A stretch of 64,000 nt of DNA from Ustilago trichophora (Eukaryota; Basidiomycota; Ustilaginomycetes; Ustilaginales; Ustilaginaceae), in contig OOIN01000043.1 of the NCBI GenBank assembly GCA_900323505.1, positions 682,001 through 746,000 on the forward strand, written 5' to 3'. The translations under genes and the position numbers were made by a program. Of the stretch, positions 1 to 10,551 are shown piece by piece (positions within the stretch are counted from its first letter, which is position 1; every line of letters starts with the position of its first letter). The notes beneath the pieces were generated by a model, which saw nothing but the letters and a program-made list of their open reading frames with translations, made no database searches and was not told the origin of the DNA.

Positions 1-753
1 GGCCTCACCGACGGTACCGACGCCCCTATCTCAAGCCAGGCAGATCTCGGCCCTGCTCCGGAAGAACAAGAGCAGCTTCAGCCCCAAAACCGCCAGGGAG
101 CCGCAAGGAATGATCCTCGCGACTCCATCAGTGAGACTGCATTTGACAACCTCGACTACCCCACACAAAGCTGGCTCTATCTTGAACGCACGTTATCCGA
201 AGTACGCCAATTCTGGCGTGACATTGAAGCCGGATTTGACGCTAACAAGCATCAAGATGGAAGTTACCCTCCGTTGATGCTTATGGTCTCTGGACGGACG
301 CCGAGTGTACGAGGGGCTTTGGTTGGGGTATCTACCACCGCCGTTGACAATAACGATGGTGATGATGCGGGTTGGAAAGACGATGTCAGAGCAGGAGATT
401 ATTCCCGCATGACGTATGGGGCTGGTGATGGCGTAATCACCCGACGCTCTGCAACCACTCTTCCCGGCCAATGGTCGAAACTTCTCGTCAAACGGACTGA
501 AGCGGAAAGTCTGCCTCAAGAACTCTGGGGCAAAGGGGCACCGTTCAAGAGCAATGCCAACAAGCCACCAGGAAAAGCAAGGTTGAAGTTGGACAAGTAC
601 AAGATGAAATTCGACGGCCAAGGTATAGTGGAGAGTGCGCATCGGCATGTAACGCTGTTGAGCGATGTAGATGGTATTGGGAAATGTTTGGAGGCTGTTA
701 GGCGGGCAAATCTTGTTCGCGGTAGGGTGCCACTCAATCGGGAGGATGTTTGA
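1..753 (+). CDS. Probable alpha/beta-hydrolase, C-terminal part (5' end outside window)
   Basis: The frame is open from base 1 to a TGA at 751-753, so the last 250 residues of a longer protein are visible. The part before residue 85 is polar and probably disordered. After it come a hydrophobic strand (PLMLMVSGRTPSVRG), then YGAGDGVI and later HRHVTLLSD. This order of strand, G-D-G and a late His followed by a hydrophobic LL is what is seen around the acid and histidine of the catalytic triad in lipase/LCAT-like alpha/beta hydrolases. The nucleophile serine would lie upstream of the window, so the assignment rests on the C-terminal pattern only. The next gene (BAR protein) is convergent, 248 bp away. 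It could instead be an unrelated protein of unknown fold. Confidence 0.55.
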   Translation, partial: GLTDGTDAPISSQADLGPAPEEQEQLQPQNRQGAARNDPRDSISETAFDNLDYPTQSWLYLERTLSEVRQFWRDIEAGFDANKHQDGSYPPLMLMVSGRTPSVRGALVGVSTTAVDNNDGDDAGWKDDVRAGDYSRMTYGAGDGVITRRSATTLPGQWSKLLVKRTEAESLPQELWGKGAPFKSNANKPPGKARLKLDKYKMKFDGQGIVESAHRHVTLLSDVDGIGKCLEAVRRANLVRGRVPLNREDV

Positions 754-1001
754 GCGCTGCCCTATCCCGTTCGACATCTGTGACACATACTCTCCTCTCA
801 CATCCAATGCCAAGCATCAAGCAGCGTTTTTGATGCGTTCGAAACGCAAGCGAGACTGTAGAATTGTCCGTTACTGAAGTGACTTGTACACGCAAGGCTA
901 TGCTGCTATACTGTGCGGTCGAAAGATGTACTGAGATTGATGTTGTCTGTATGCTGTGTTGGCTGATCGGTCTTCGAGGGTCTGGCTGCATCGCTGCTTT
1001 C

Positions 1002-2972
1002 TCAAGAACTGTTTCGCGAGGGAAGCGGAGGAGGCGGAGGAGGCGCTAGCCTCGCCTTACTCTTTGACAAGAAAGAAGCACTTGACGGAATAGGCGGTGG
1101 GGGACCTCTCAAGCTTCCATTTCCGTTCAACACCGATTTCCACCCTCCAGCACTCTCCTGCGCCCTTCTTTCCCCTGAACTGTCCACCAAGCTACCCGCA
1201 GTCAACCCTATCCTCTCCTCTTCTTCGTCTTCGGAACTCTCGCCGTCAAATCTTCCACCGGTAGCGTGGGGCGACAGGGCGTTGTTGAACGGATCTCCGC
1301 CGTCCGAATACGCAGAGAGACCCGTGTGGTTGAGCGCCAGATGCGCAGCGGTTGAGGAGGTGCCGAGGAAGGCGCTGTCCATCATGTGCATGTCAGAGGA
1401 CAGCTGTGACTCGCCTCGTTCGTGGATTGTTTCGTGTGCTGTGGTTTGTCGGTGTGAGAAGTTGTGGTTGTTGGCATCTGGTGAGAAGGGGGATGCTGCG
1501 TGATCTGTATGGCTGAACAAGTGGTCTTCGTCGTCGTCGGAGGAAGAAGAGGCGCGGGAAAGGCGCAAATCGGGAGATGCACCACCGTGACCATTGGTGG
1601 ATCCGTCGTGATCGCCCAAGTGGACATCTAGCGCCGAGACCGAGGGCCGGACGTAATCCCTCGCGGGCAGCGCTGGCGGTCGATCGCTGTTGGCAAGGTG
1701 AGATCTCTCGGCTTCGTCCATCGTCATGAAACCTTCCTTTTTGCGTGAGCCAAAACTCAAGCCCCATTTGCTGTTACTGTTGCTGTTACTGGAGGACTCG
1801 CGATCTTTCTCCGGGCTCTGATCGCCAGATGTAGATGCTCCGCCGCCGCCGAACAAGGTGCTGCTTCGCGAGCGGCTGAAGGTTCCGATTCCCGATGCTA
1901 CCGATGCGACGGTGTCAGAGGCCCCGCCGAAAGAAGGCATGCGGAGGCGGTTCTTCTTGCTACTGGTGCTACTTTCTTTGTCTTTCTCGTCGCTAGCGGA
2001 GGAAGGCCTGTCAGAATTGGCCAGGCTGAGCGAGGAGCGTGATCCAAATCGGCTGGAGGAAAGGTCGGCAGCGTCCTTGGCACTGGACCGGCGCGAGATG
2101 GAAGGTCTTCCCTTTGCACCCGAGAGCGATCTCGGCCTGGTCAACGGAGTAGAAGCCCCGGAACGAGACACGGCAGGAGGAGCGTCACCCCACATACTCT
2201 TGACCTGTTCCAATACCGCATGTGCTTGCCCCATGTAGTCGAGCTGAGCCTGCATGTACGTGGTCAAGCACTGCCAGTCGTCGTACTCTGCCTCGCGGAT
2301 TGCTTCGCCCCTCACCTCGACATCCGTGACAGCCTGGTCGTAGGCTGCTTTTGCCAGACGTAGCTCTTCTTCCAGCTCTCGCTTTTCCTTTTTGCTCTTC
2401 TGCACTTTGGACTGGGCTGATTCGAGACGGGCAGTGGCGGTGTCGAGCTTTTTGAGGGCGGCAGTGAAGCTGTCAAGGGTTGCCTTGGAGCGTGCAATGC
2501 GTGCGAGAAAGATGTGCGAGGTGTCTTTTGTGAAAGCTGTCTGGAGGTTAGCGAGCTTGATGTGTGCTTCACCCAATAGTCCTAGACAGGAGCCATATGC
2601 AGAGCCGTCCGGAAAGGCAGTGGCGAAAGAGCTCATTGCCAAACCGAGCGCTTCGACGGGGAGCATCTTTCGCTCGGGCTTAAGGGCGACACTTGCGCTG
2701 GTGGCCGAGGCGGTTTCATCTAGGGGAAGAGAAGAGGTGTCAAAGGGAACAGGCTTTTTCTTTCCGAGATAGGACCAGTATGCCTCGGTAGAAGTGTATA
2801 GAGAGTCGATACCCTTCTTGCGCTGCTCGATTTCGGTGGCGAGGTCCGGTGTGTCGTTGGACGGCCCAGAAGAAGAGGAGAGCTTGGTGGATAGACCTGC
2901 GGACCACGAGCGGATTTTGTTCATCTGTGGACGCTTGGGTAGCATGGATTTGTTGGTTGAGAGGGAGGACAT
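1002..2972 (-). CDS. BAR-domain membrane-curvature protein
   Basis: Single-exon gene of 656 residues. Residues about 45-262 form long charged helices with heptad character (LDSFTAALKKLDTATARLES, then a Lys/Glu-rich stretch, then an aromatic DDWQCLTTYMQAQLDYM segment), typical of BAR dimers that bind and bend membranes. The remaining 390 residues are Ser/Asp/Gly-rich and probably disordered, and end in a proline run (PPPPPPLP) before the stop, a likely SH3-binding tail. The role is inferred to be endocytosis or cortical membrane traffic; the exact subfamily cannot be told. The ATG at 2972 is the first in frame. PEX14 lies upstream in the same orientation. Confidence 0.75.
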   Translation of the reverse strand: MSSLSTNKSMLPKRPQMNKIRSWSAGLSTKLSSSSGPSNDTPDLATEIEQRKKGIDSLYTSTEAYWSYLGKKKPVPFDTSSLPLDETASATSASVALKPERKMLPVEALGLAMSSFATAFPDGSAYGSCLGLLGEAHIKLANLQTAFTKDTSHIFLARIARSKATLDSFTAALKKLDTATARLESAQSKVQKSKKEKRELEEELRLAKAAYDQAVTDVEVRGEAIREAEYDDWQCLTTYMQAQLDYMGQAHAVLEQVKSMWGDAPPAVSRSGASTPLTRPRSLSGAKGRPSISRRSSAKDAADLSSSRFGSRSSLSLANSDRPSSASDEKDKESSTSSKKNRLRMPSFGGASDTVASVASGIGTFSRSRSSTLFGGGGASTSGDQSPEKDRESSSNSNSNSKWGLSFGSRKKEGFMTMDEAERSHLANSDRPPALPARDYVRPSVSALDVHLGDHDGSTNGHGGASPDLRLSRASSSSDDDEDHLFSHTDHAASPFSPDANNHNFSHRQTTAHETIHERGESQLSSDMHMMDSAFLGTSSTAAHLALNHTGLSAYSDGGDPFNNALSPHATGGRFDGESSEDEEEERIGLTAGSLVDSSGERRAQESAGGWKSVLNGNGSLRGPPPPIPSSASFLSKSKARLAPPPPPPLPSRNSS

Positions 2973-4159
2973 CGTGGCGAGAAGGCAAGGATGCTCTTAG
3001 TGCAGCTTGCTGTGGGCAGAGTCGAGGTTGCGCTTAATTCGCCGCCACCGGATAGTTGGGCTGTTGGTCAACGAGCAAGCGGGCAAGTCGAAGGGTTGAT
3101 GGTAGCCCGATCAATGCTGTTGAGCCCAAATCAAAGGTGATGAGGGTGGGTGGGAGACAAGGATAACTAGCGGCCGATCATTTGATGAAGCTGACGGGAT
3201 AATGCGACAAGGGAGCTAGCTGGCTTGCACGAATCAGATGTGTGCGTGCATAAGGTGATTTTGGCCTCACACTTTGATACAGTACCAAAGCATGGCTCCA
3301 TGTCAGGCATGCATTGCACACCTCCATACCCACCACATCAAGGAACCGTCCGACCCTTGTGTCTTGCTCTCCTTCACTCGACCCCAACATCTGCAACACA
3401 CTTTAAGCGAGACCGCTTCCACAGGGGGTACAGAGACACAGACACACACATCATCCGTCCCTGACAAACTGACCACCTTGCACCTTGCACCCCGAATTCG
3501 GGTTTCCTTTTGCTTTAAAAAATGTTTCAAGATCCGCGAAACCACGCGAGCGAGAGAGGTCCGCTGCTGTTGCTCGTGCATGCTCGGCCACTTTTGGCCC
3601 GAATTTACTGTACTGCAGGACAAAGGGGACAAACCCCTGTTTTTTCCGCGGTTGAAGCCTCCCCGCAAAGCAGCGTCTAGTCGTGCTACAATGCACATCA
3701 TCTGCTCCCGATCGCTGTTCTCGTCTCAGAGGTGGGCAACACAGCCTTGACTCTCATGAAGTAGAGGGGCGAGATTGAGCAATCACGATTGATTTCGGCT
3801 GCTAGTGAAACACAGCTTTGCACTTGACCGTGGGCTTCCCACGCTGAGACTGAAAGATCGGATGTCCCGACTGCGTCTTTATTGCGTGGAGCGCATCCGA
3901 ACACAATCGAAATTTGCGAGAGGCTCGCTCGTGCATCGGATTAGCCGATCAAACATCATCTGCCGCCGGATCTACCGTTCGTAACAAAGTCGCATCCCAT
4001 GCCACCGGGCTCGAGCGTCTCCAGTCTCATATACAAAGCAGCAGAGTCATAGGCATCATAAGTACGCTCGTCTGGCAACAAGATTGGTCTGTTAAACTGT
4101 AATGGTGTATCATAGTGAAAGAATGGGAAAAAATGTCATATTGCTTGCTCTGGAACAAT
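2973..4159. other. Intergenic, BAR gene upstream / PEX14 downstream
   Basis: About 1.2 kb between two genes on the minus strand. It holds the promoter of the BAR gene and the 3' region of PEX14. Short frames here lack recognisable domains and codon character. One PRE-like nonamer (ACAAAGGGG, 3620-3628) is present, probably by chance. No repeat or RNA gene was seen. Confidence 0.6.
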
Positions 4160-5248
4160 CTACTCGCTCGCCTCCTTGGCCTTGCCCTCGCTCTTCGACA
4201 TCTCCTCTGCGGGATCAGCCAGGCTTGGCTCCACCGTCTTGCTGGCTTCTGCCTCCTTTGCTGCACTCGAGACAGGCGTAGCAGTTCCGCTAGTCGTCGA
4301 GCCCGCACCGGCGAGCTGCCAGGCCGGAATGGTAGGCTTGGGAATATGAGGCGGGCTAGCATCCCCTGTTGGCGTACCAATCGTTGGCGACCCGTACGAC
4401 CCTGCCCCGTACCCTACACCATATGGCCTCGGTGGCACGGGTGCACCCTGCATACCGCCACTCTGTCCACCAACCGTACCTCGCGAAATCAGCAGAGACT
4501 TGAGCGACTTGAGCTCCGACTGCAGCTCCGAAAGCGAATTGGTCTGCGCCTGCTTCGACTTTTCGAATAGGCTACCCAGCTCCTTACGGATTCCTTCTAC
4601 GTCGTCCCGAATGCGATCCAGTTCTCCGTCACGCCGTTTCTCGTTCTCACGCACGCTCTGCACGCACTCTTCCACCTCTTTGATGCTCTTTTCCACCTCG
4701 GCCTTTTGCTCGTCCAGTCCCTGCTTGACCGCAAGTGTTTGCGCGTCCAGAGCTTGCAGCTGGCTGGCTACTTCGTCGTATTTGGCTGTGAGCGAGTCCA
4801 GGTCCGCCTCAAGGACGTTGGCGTTGGGAGGCTGTAGGTGAGGCATAAGGTACTTCTTTGCCAGAGAAATGACACCATAGCCGATGGTGCCGGAGACAAC
4901 GGCCATGATGAACCAGTCTCGCCAGTCACGCCCCTGCTGCTGCGCTTGTGCGGCGCCTGGGTAGCCGCCGTACGGGAGTGCACCGGCATAATACGGCGCA
5001 GGAGGGCCAGCAGCGTAGGAGACGTATCCGGATGGTCCACCGCCCTGCGACTGGCCGGCTTGACGGATGGCTTCGTCGATCTCGCTTGGGCGCAGACCTT
5101 TCGATTCCAGGAAGCTTACACGTTGCGACATGGACGAGGACTGCACTTTGGGGTCCGAGAGGAAGCTCACGGCGCTAGTCACCATATCTTGACGAATAGG
5201 ACCGGAGCTGACCTGTGCGCCAACGGCCGAGGTGGATGGGTCAGACAT
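4160..5248 (-). CDS. PEX14: Peroxin 14, peroxisomal docking protein
   Basis: 362 residues, single exon. Residues about 18-66 match the conserved Pex14 N-terminal domain that binds the import receptor Pex5: a SAVSFLSDPKV helix followed by RVSFLESKGLRPSEIDEA. A linker rich in Gly/Tyr/Pro leads to one hydrophobic segment (about 113-130, FIMAVVSGTIGYGVISLA). A long coiled coil follows (about 145-255) and then a Pro/Ser/Thr-rich tail. This is the usual Pex14 order. Pex14 sits in the peroxisomal membrane with Pex13 and docks cargo-loaded Pex5. It shares a 1.2-kb divergent intergenic region with RPB11. Confidence 0.95.
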   Translation of the reverse strand: MSDPSTSAVGAQVSSGPIRQDMVTSAVSFLSDPKVQSSSMSQRVSFLESKGLRPSEIDEAIRQAGQSQGGGPSGYVSYAAGPPAPYYAGALPYGGYPGAAQAQQQGRDWRDWFIMAVVSGTIGYGVISLAKKYLMPHLQPPNANVLEADLDSLTAKYDEVASQLQALDAQTLAVKQGLDEQKAEVEKSIKEVEECVQSVRENEKRRDGELDRIRDDVEGIRKELGSLFEKSKQAQTNSLSELQSELKSLKSLLISRGTVGGQSGGMQGAPVPPRPYGVGYGAGSYGSPTIGTPTGDASPPHIPKPTIPAWQLAGAGSTTSGTATPVSSAAKEAEASKTVEPSLADPAEEMSKSEGKAKEASE

Positions 5249-6414
5249 GTTGAGGTGTGTGCCCTTTCCAAGGCTAGTGTGATTGCACCGGCGTCTTGAG
5301 CTGTCGCTGTTGGGGAATGTGGATTGCAGTCAGTAGAACTATTTGCAGTAAACCTGGATCGCCGGAGTGAAGCCTTGAGAAGAAGCTTCGACGGGTCGAG
5401 TTGTGATGATGATGATGAAGGTGGGAGAAGAAATTGCAGACCAAGCGAGTGGAGAGAATGTGGGGAACTCAGGCTTTCAACAAATCACTGACCAGCGGAT
5501 GACTCTCTCCCCAAAGCGTTGGACGCGCGACTTGAGTATCCGGTTTCGGGTCCGCTTTACCGGCAATTTTAGCCTCCGTTTTGAATTTTTCCTTTTATGT
5601 TAGACTTAAATCTCTTCGCCCTTTCTCATGTCGTGCGATAACAAACGCGTTCAACACGCTGCGGGAAGAAAAAACAGCTTTTTGGACGCCAAAAAAAGGG
5701 TCGATCGCATTTTGGCCCAACATCGCTCACACATCCAATCAGAGCCAACGGCTGTCACTTCTTCCTTCTCTCTTGCAACCACAAAGTTTTCTCTCTCCCC
5801 CCTCTCTCCCTCGTGCAGAGGTCACAAACAAGGATACATTTATCTCTTCCAACTTTCGCTTCCTTCCTTCCCTTCTCTCTCTTCTCTCCGCGCCTCGCAC
5901 TCGCTCGGGTCGAGGTTGTCACACTCTCTCCTTGCAACCCTCCTATACCGGATCCATCTCAAGGCAGGCCACCGAGACCAGTGCTACGTTGCTCGCACAC
6001 TTTATCACACCACCAAATGTAAGTCAACTCCAATACAACAACATTGGTTCAGGCGTCACGGCTTAGCAGCAGCAGAGGACAAAAGAGCAAAGCAATGGCG
6101 AGTAGCATACGCTTGCACATGCGGAGGCGGGCAAAGATTACATCATATTCACACTGTTTGAGTGCACTCATACGATACCTCTCAAACGCTGACAAGTGTG
6201 TCGAGGGGGTCTGGGGTGTTCGTTGATTCCTAGACTACAACGGTAGATGAGCCCACTTTCGCAAGTGTCACTTGCGCACCTACGCTCGGTGCTCCAGTGC
6301 TTGTGTTGCAGCTCTGCTTGATGCCTCTTCAGAGTGGTGACAGCTCGACTGACAATCCGTTCTCTGTCCATTCATCTCTCCGGCACAGTAGCTCCTACTC
6401 TATACGCAGTCAAA
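5249..6414. promoter_or_regulatory. Divergent promoter region PEX14 / RPB11
   Basis: Between two divergent starts. It contains a strongly pyrimidine-rich stretch at about 5755-5945 (repeated CTTCC, TCTCTC and CCCTC), common ahead of fungal housekeeping genes. A possible 5'-UTR intron of RPB11 runs from a GTAAGT donor at 6019 to a CAG at 6407-6409, five bases before the RPB11 ATG. That intron is a suggestion only. No coding region is recognised. Confidence 0.5.
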
Positions 6415-6858
6415 ATGACGAACGCACCCAACCGATTCGACCTCTTCATCCTGGGTCCCGACGAAAAGCGCGTCGAGATCGTCGAAGACACCAAGATCCC
6501 CAATGCCGCCACCTTCTGGTTCAACAAAGAAGACCATACCCTCGGCAACATGCTCCGTCATGCTGTCCTTGCCAACTCTGCAGTCCTATTTTGCGGTTAC
6601 AAAGTGCCACATCCCCTCGAGCCAAAGGTGTTTGTCAAGATTCAGACCGATGGCTCGATAACGCCGACAGATGCGCTAAAGCAAGGATGTCAGAAACTTA
6701 TCGCCCAAATTAGCTCCCTCAAGGGCGCTTGGCGTACAGAAGTCCAGATGAGCGGCGCAGGCACGGTCGATGTCGGCGCGTTTGGAAGACAGGATCCCTA
6801 CGACGCTTCTGGTCAAGCGTACGGTACCGAGGGTGCCAGTGGCTACGTCGATATCTAA
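6415..6858 (+). CDS. RPB11: RNA polymerase II subunit RPB11
   Basis: 147 residues. The protein opens with APNRFDLFILGPDEKRVEI and contains the family signature FWFNKEDHTLGNMLRHAVL followed by VLFCGYKVPHPLEPK. This is the alpha-subunit-like dimerisation fold by which Rpb11 pairs with Rpb3 in the assembly platform of RNA polymerase II. I chose the ATG at 6415 because homology starts directly there; an in-frame ATG 81 bases upstream would add 27 unconserved residues. A C-terminal tail of about 30 residues rich in Gly/Ala is slightly longer than in yeast. It is convergent with the acyltransferase gene. Confidence 0.95.
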   Translation: MTNAPNRFDLFILGPDEKRVEIVEDTKIPNAATFWFNKEDHTLGNMLRHAVLANSAVLFCGYKVPHPLEPKVFVKIQTDGSITPTDALKQGCQKLIAQISSLKGAWRTEVQMSGAGTVDVGAFGRQDPYDASGQAYGTEGASGYVDI

Positions 6859-7112
6859 GCTTCTCGCCACCCAACTACACACATTTCCTATATGATACCC
6901 AAAGAGAGTCAATCTCTTACAAACATCCCATGGACTCTCCATCACTGCATCTCTAGCAACTCACTCGCACACTCTGTACCACCATATTTTCTGTACTTGT
7001 ACCCCGTCGCAATCTGACCATAAACGTCAACTCACGCTGTCACTCTGTCGTTGCGTGTAAGATTGTGATGTATGATTTTGAGATGCGAGTCTATACCGTG
7101 AAAGATGGCCTT

Positions 7113-8589
7113 CTAGATGCTGTTGAACTTGCGATCCCACCAATCGAGCATGTGCGTGACGGGCCGATGGGTGAGGTTGAGGGTCTCGTTTCTGGCTGCT
7201 AGCATTCCTCCTGTGCTCATGGCCTATCGTACCGAATGAATGGATCAAAGAGAGATGTGGAAGGGTTAGCGGCACTGTTTCAGCAGAGTCGGTATCAAGC
7301 AAAGTACTCACTTCGATCAGAAGAGGCGAAGTGAACAGGATCCAGCTGAAGGTCCAAAGCCATCCCCAGAAGCCTCGAACCTTGCGGCCTGTGCAGTGCT
7401 CCCAGAACTGCTCGGCAAAGATGGCGATGGGTTGGATGGAAAAGAAGAGGGTGACGCCTGTGATGCACCATCCTGGTTCAGGCAACATGGTGACTCGTCC
7501 CATATCGTGCAAGAGACCCGATGCGATGAAAGCGCCGCAAATGGCGGCGATGTTGGCCGCGCGTCGACCTGCGATGGGCAGGAGGACGGCTCGAACGGGC
7601 CAGTAGCCGACCGTCATGAAAGTGATTCGTAGGAACTGGTGCCATTTCTTGCTCCAGAACTCGCTCACTGATGTCGAGAACCATGCAGCTCGGACGGCGG
7701 GTGGATCCCATCGAGATGGTCTGTCATTAAACACTGCGATCGAAATGCATGCCGCCAAGGTGTGCACCATGTACTGCACGCAAATGAAGGATGAAGCGAA
7801 AGCAAGGCAAATCAAGTAGGGACCAGCAACTCCAAAGGAACCTCTGCTACAGTCCCACATGCTACCGCCTTGACCTGTTCCGGCGTGAACGTTGAAGCGG
7901 GGATCGCTGATGAGCACAACGATGGCATCGTAGATAAGGAGATAGATAGGGACAAGCTTCATGCGTTCCAGAATCCACGCCCAGCGCTCATGGGAGGTGA
8001 AATCGCGTACAGGGAGGGCAGGCGGGCCGTCCTTCACGCCATGTTCCCAGCCGACGCCCCTGACGTTGAGCAGCAGGTCGAGCTCGAGAGGCATGCTGGT
8101 CCCAGGGAAACAAATTGGCAGGTCAAGTTCCTCGACTGGTATGTGTTGACCAACGTCCTTCTCGCCGTTCCTTGCTGAGCCATTGACTTGAGTCTTCTGG
8201 ACTTTGAGCCGAGGTCGTTGCATTGTCAGCCCCCATCCGAGAGACCAGAAGATGGTCGAGAATGCACCACAGCCAAGAGTGATGTTGATCTGTTGGCCTC
8301 TACCGTCCAGCTGGCCCTCGCCGGTGACCCGATAGTAGTAGGCGTATGCAGACCTCAAGGACAGTAGCACAATGATGGGGATGAGGGAGGCTCGAAGCGG
8401 TAAAGTGATTTTCGGATCGTATCGTAGCAGCAAATGGATCTGAAGGATGACAAATGGCATGGGCGCCACCAGGATCCAAGCATTAGAGCTATCGTAAGGC
8501 ACCTTGTCGTAAAAGTCCGGTACAGCCCACTTGATGGGGCTCATCAGGGCCGTTCTCCACGAAGGGACAGCTTTGAGAGCCGCACTCAT
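7113..8589 (-). CDS. Membrane-bound O-acyltransferase, wax-synthase type (two exons)
   Basis: Multi-pass membrane protein. It carries the fungal wax-synthase/MBOAT-2 pattern: EFWSKKWHQFLR, then a hydrophobic SGLLHDMGR segment holding the expected catalytic His. Unspliced, the frame runs on into low-quality sequence. A GTGAGT donor at 7311 and a TAG acceptor at 7224 define an 88-nt phase-0 intron (7224-7311). After splicing the protein continues AMSTGGMLAARNETLNL and ends at 7113, giving 462 residues (exons 8589-7312 and 7223-7113). The enzyme would transfer an acyl chain to a hydroxyl on a lipid or terpenoid; the substrate cannot be deduced. No biosynthetic cluster genes flank it. Confidence 0.8.
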
Positions 8590-9864
8590 GGCAGATGCTG
8601 GATCCTTGAATGATGCGACGTTATGATCAAGAGCGAAAGGGAGATTGAAGATAGGAGGAGGGCGAACGAGAGATGCACTTTCAAGAGGAGTGAAGAAGCC
8701 TAAAAGGTTTCAACCAGTTTCGAGGAGCTCAGTTTTGAAGTGAGCTGAGCCCCTCGGACAGCGTTGTGGCAACAGAGTTTCGGAGCTTGATTCGGCTTCG
8801 GATCATTGGATGTGAGTGTGATGCTAAGGGATGCTGACAGTTGGACGCAAAGTGGTGGGTCTACTTGCGTCACAAAGCTTTAGCTCAGGGCGACTCGACC
8901 CCAGAAAACGGACTCCAAGCGCAGACGCTAGTGGGTGGGTCTTGGGTGGGGACGAGGAGTTGGAGTGGGACCGGGCCGGGATCCCTTTGTGTTCGCACGT
9001 TCGGACAGGTTTCGCAATGTCGGACTGGACCCATGTGATGGCAGTATGGGCTTTAATTCGTGTAGCACCTCTCATGCGAAGATCGCAAGATTGCAGGATA
9101 TCTAAGGGCGCTGTCTGCGATAGCCGACGTAACTGAATCGGGTTTGTGACTGAGCAGTGGCGCTGTTGCATCTCAAAAAGGTTGAAAACTGCACCACGAT
9201 ATGCCACCCGAGGCTCGGAAACTGAGCTTCCTACAGTGTAGAATATTGTTTCGAGCGACACAGTTAGGGAGAGTCTCGAGCTTGTCTTCCGGAAACGAAG
9301 GCACCGAATTCCAGGCACGACGTTGGACAGATCTATTCACCTAGGAATGAACGGAATCTGAACCCAGCTGTTGCTTGCCTCGAAAGCTAGGAATAGCAAA
9401 CGTGCGACGCGTGCCGTACATCGAGAAGCACAACTCTTTCGACAAGGGTCTTGGCGAGCACAAGCGAGAGAAGCTTGATTGGGAATGAGATCCTTGTGAT
9501 TTCCTCTCTACTCCTTATTGTCGATGGCAGTTGACCGCTTTGTTGGCTAGCTGGTCAGATAGGCAACTACCTCTCTTATCAGAATCGGCTCGGAAGAATT
9601 GAACAATGATGCTACTGGTATGTAAGCCGTTGAGGCTATCGATGAAGGCTGAGCCAGCACCAGCCATAAATTAACTTTAAAGTGTCAGATCTTTGAATGT
9701 GAAGGTGTTGAAGCACTTTTTTTTTTGGTGTCTGATCCAAGCATTTTGATTCGGCGTAGCGAGCAGCGGGTTGGCCATTCGCCGCCAATTTCTCCCTGCG
9801 GCAGAGATCTCTCTCTCTCTCTGCTCGTGTACTTGGACATGCAGCTTTTGCAGTTTTCCTCTCA

Positions 9865-9866
<2 letters not shown>

Positions 9867-9900
<34 letters not shown>
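9867..9900. repeat. Poly-T tract, 34 bases
   Basis: Uninterrupted T from 9867 to 9900, directly followed by GGTGGTGGTG. Intergenic. The length is likely to vary between strains and between sequencing reads. Confidence 0.95.
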
Positions 9901-9901
<1 letters not shown>

Positions 9902-9967
9902 GTGGTGGTGCTCGTGCCAATTTTGGCTGTCAACAGAACAAAAGTGCTTGCAACTTTCAGAGCAAAG

Positions 9968-10000
<33 letters not shown>
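9968..10000. repeat. AAGC tetranucleotide microsatellite
   Basis: About eight perfect AAGC units in tandem, intergenic, 70 bases after the poly-T tract. Confidence 0.95.
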
Positions 10001-10551
10001 CCCTTGATGAGGACACCGAGTGTTGAGGACAAGGGCTGAAGCTTGGCCAAAATTGACTCTGCTCTGGCTAGCTAGCTTAGATCTTCCGATGTCGCTTGTG
10101 TGTAGGACATTGCTTTCTGTGCACCTCTCGACATCCATCACCGCATCAGTCACACTCACTCTCCATTCGACGCCGCTTGAACCTCGTGAGCACTGCCACT
10201 CGGCACCACGAGCAAAGCAGAGCAGAGCAACGCCTCTTTGACCAGCCACTTCCAACAGCACACACGAGCACAAGTCGTCAGGTCGACAGCGAAAGAATTG
10301 GTGTCAAATGCTGCTCCAGTCTCTTTCGTAGCTTCACCATCCGCGCGAGGCGCATCAACATCCTCGCACTCATCTCTAACAGCTAAAGGTGGTGCAAGAG
10401 GGGCTTAGCAACGGTACATTGATCTGGAAGAAGCCTTCCAAGCGCATCTGCCATCCACCCAACCGACCACTTGAAGCAGCAGCAGCTCCTTGCATCCATC
10501 AGATCAACGTCAGGCTCTCACACTGTGCAGTGACAAGGCTCACATCCCATC

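Larger units (their letters stand above)
8590..10551. other. Intergenic, divergent acyltransferase / TAY1-like gene
   Basis: About 2 kb without a recognisable gene. It contains a 34-base T tract (9867-9900) followed by GGTGGTGG, a CT run near 9810-9820 and an AAGC tetranucleotide array (9968-10000). The last 400 bases are C/A-rich in the style of a 5' leader ahead of the TAY1-like ATG. Frames crossing it are low complexity. Confidence 0.6.

Noticed and set aside
3620..3628. PRE-like ACAAAGGGG upstream of the BAR gene
   Set aside because: Single imperfect site; expected by chance in a window of this size.
8824..9318. 164-residue minus-strand frame between the acyltransferase and the TAY1-like gene
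   Set aside because: No recognisable motif and composition like surrounding non-coding DNA.
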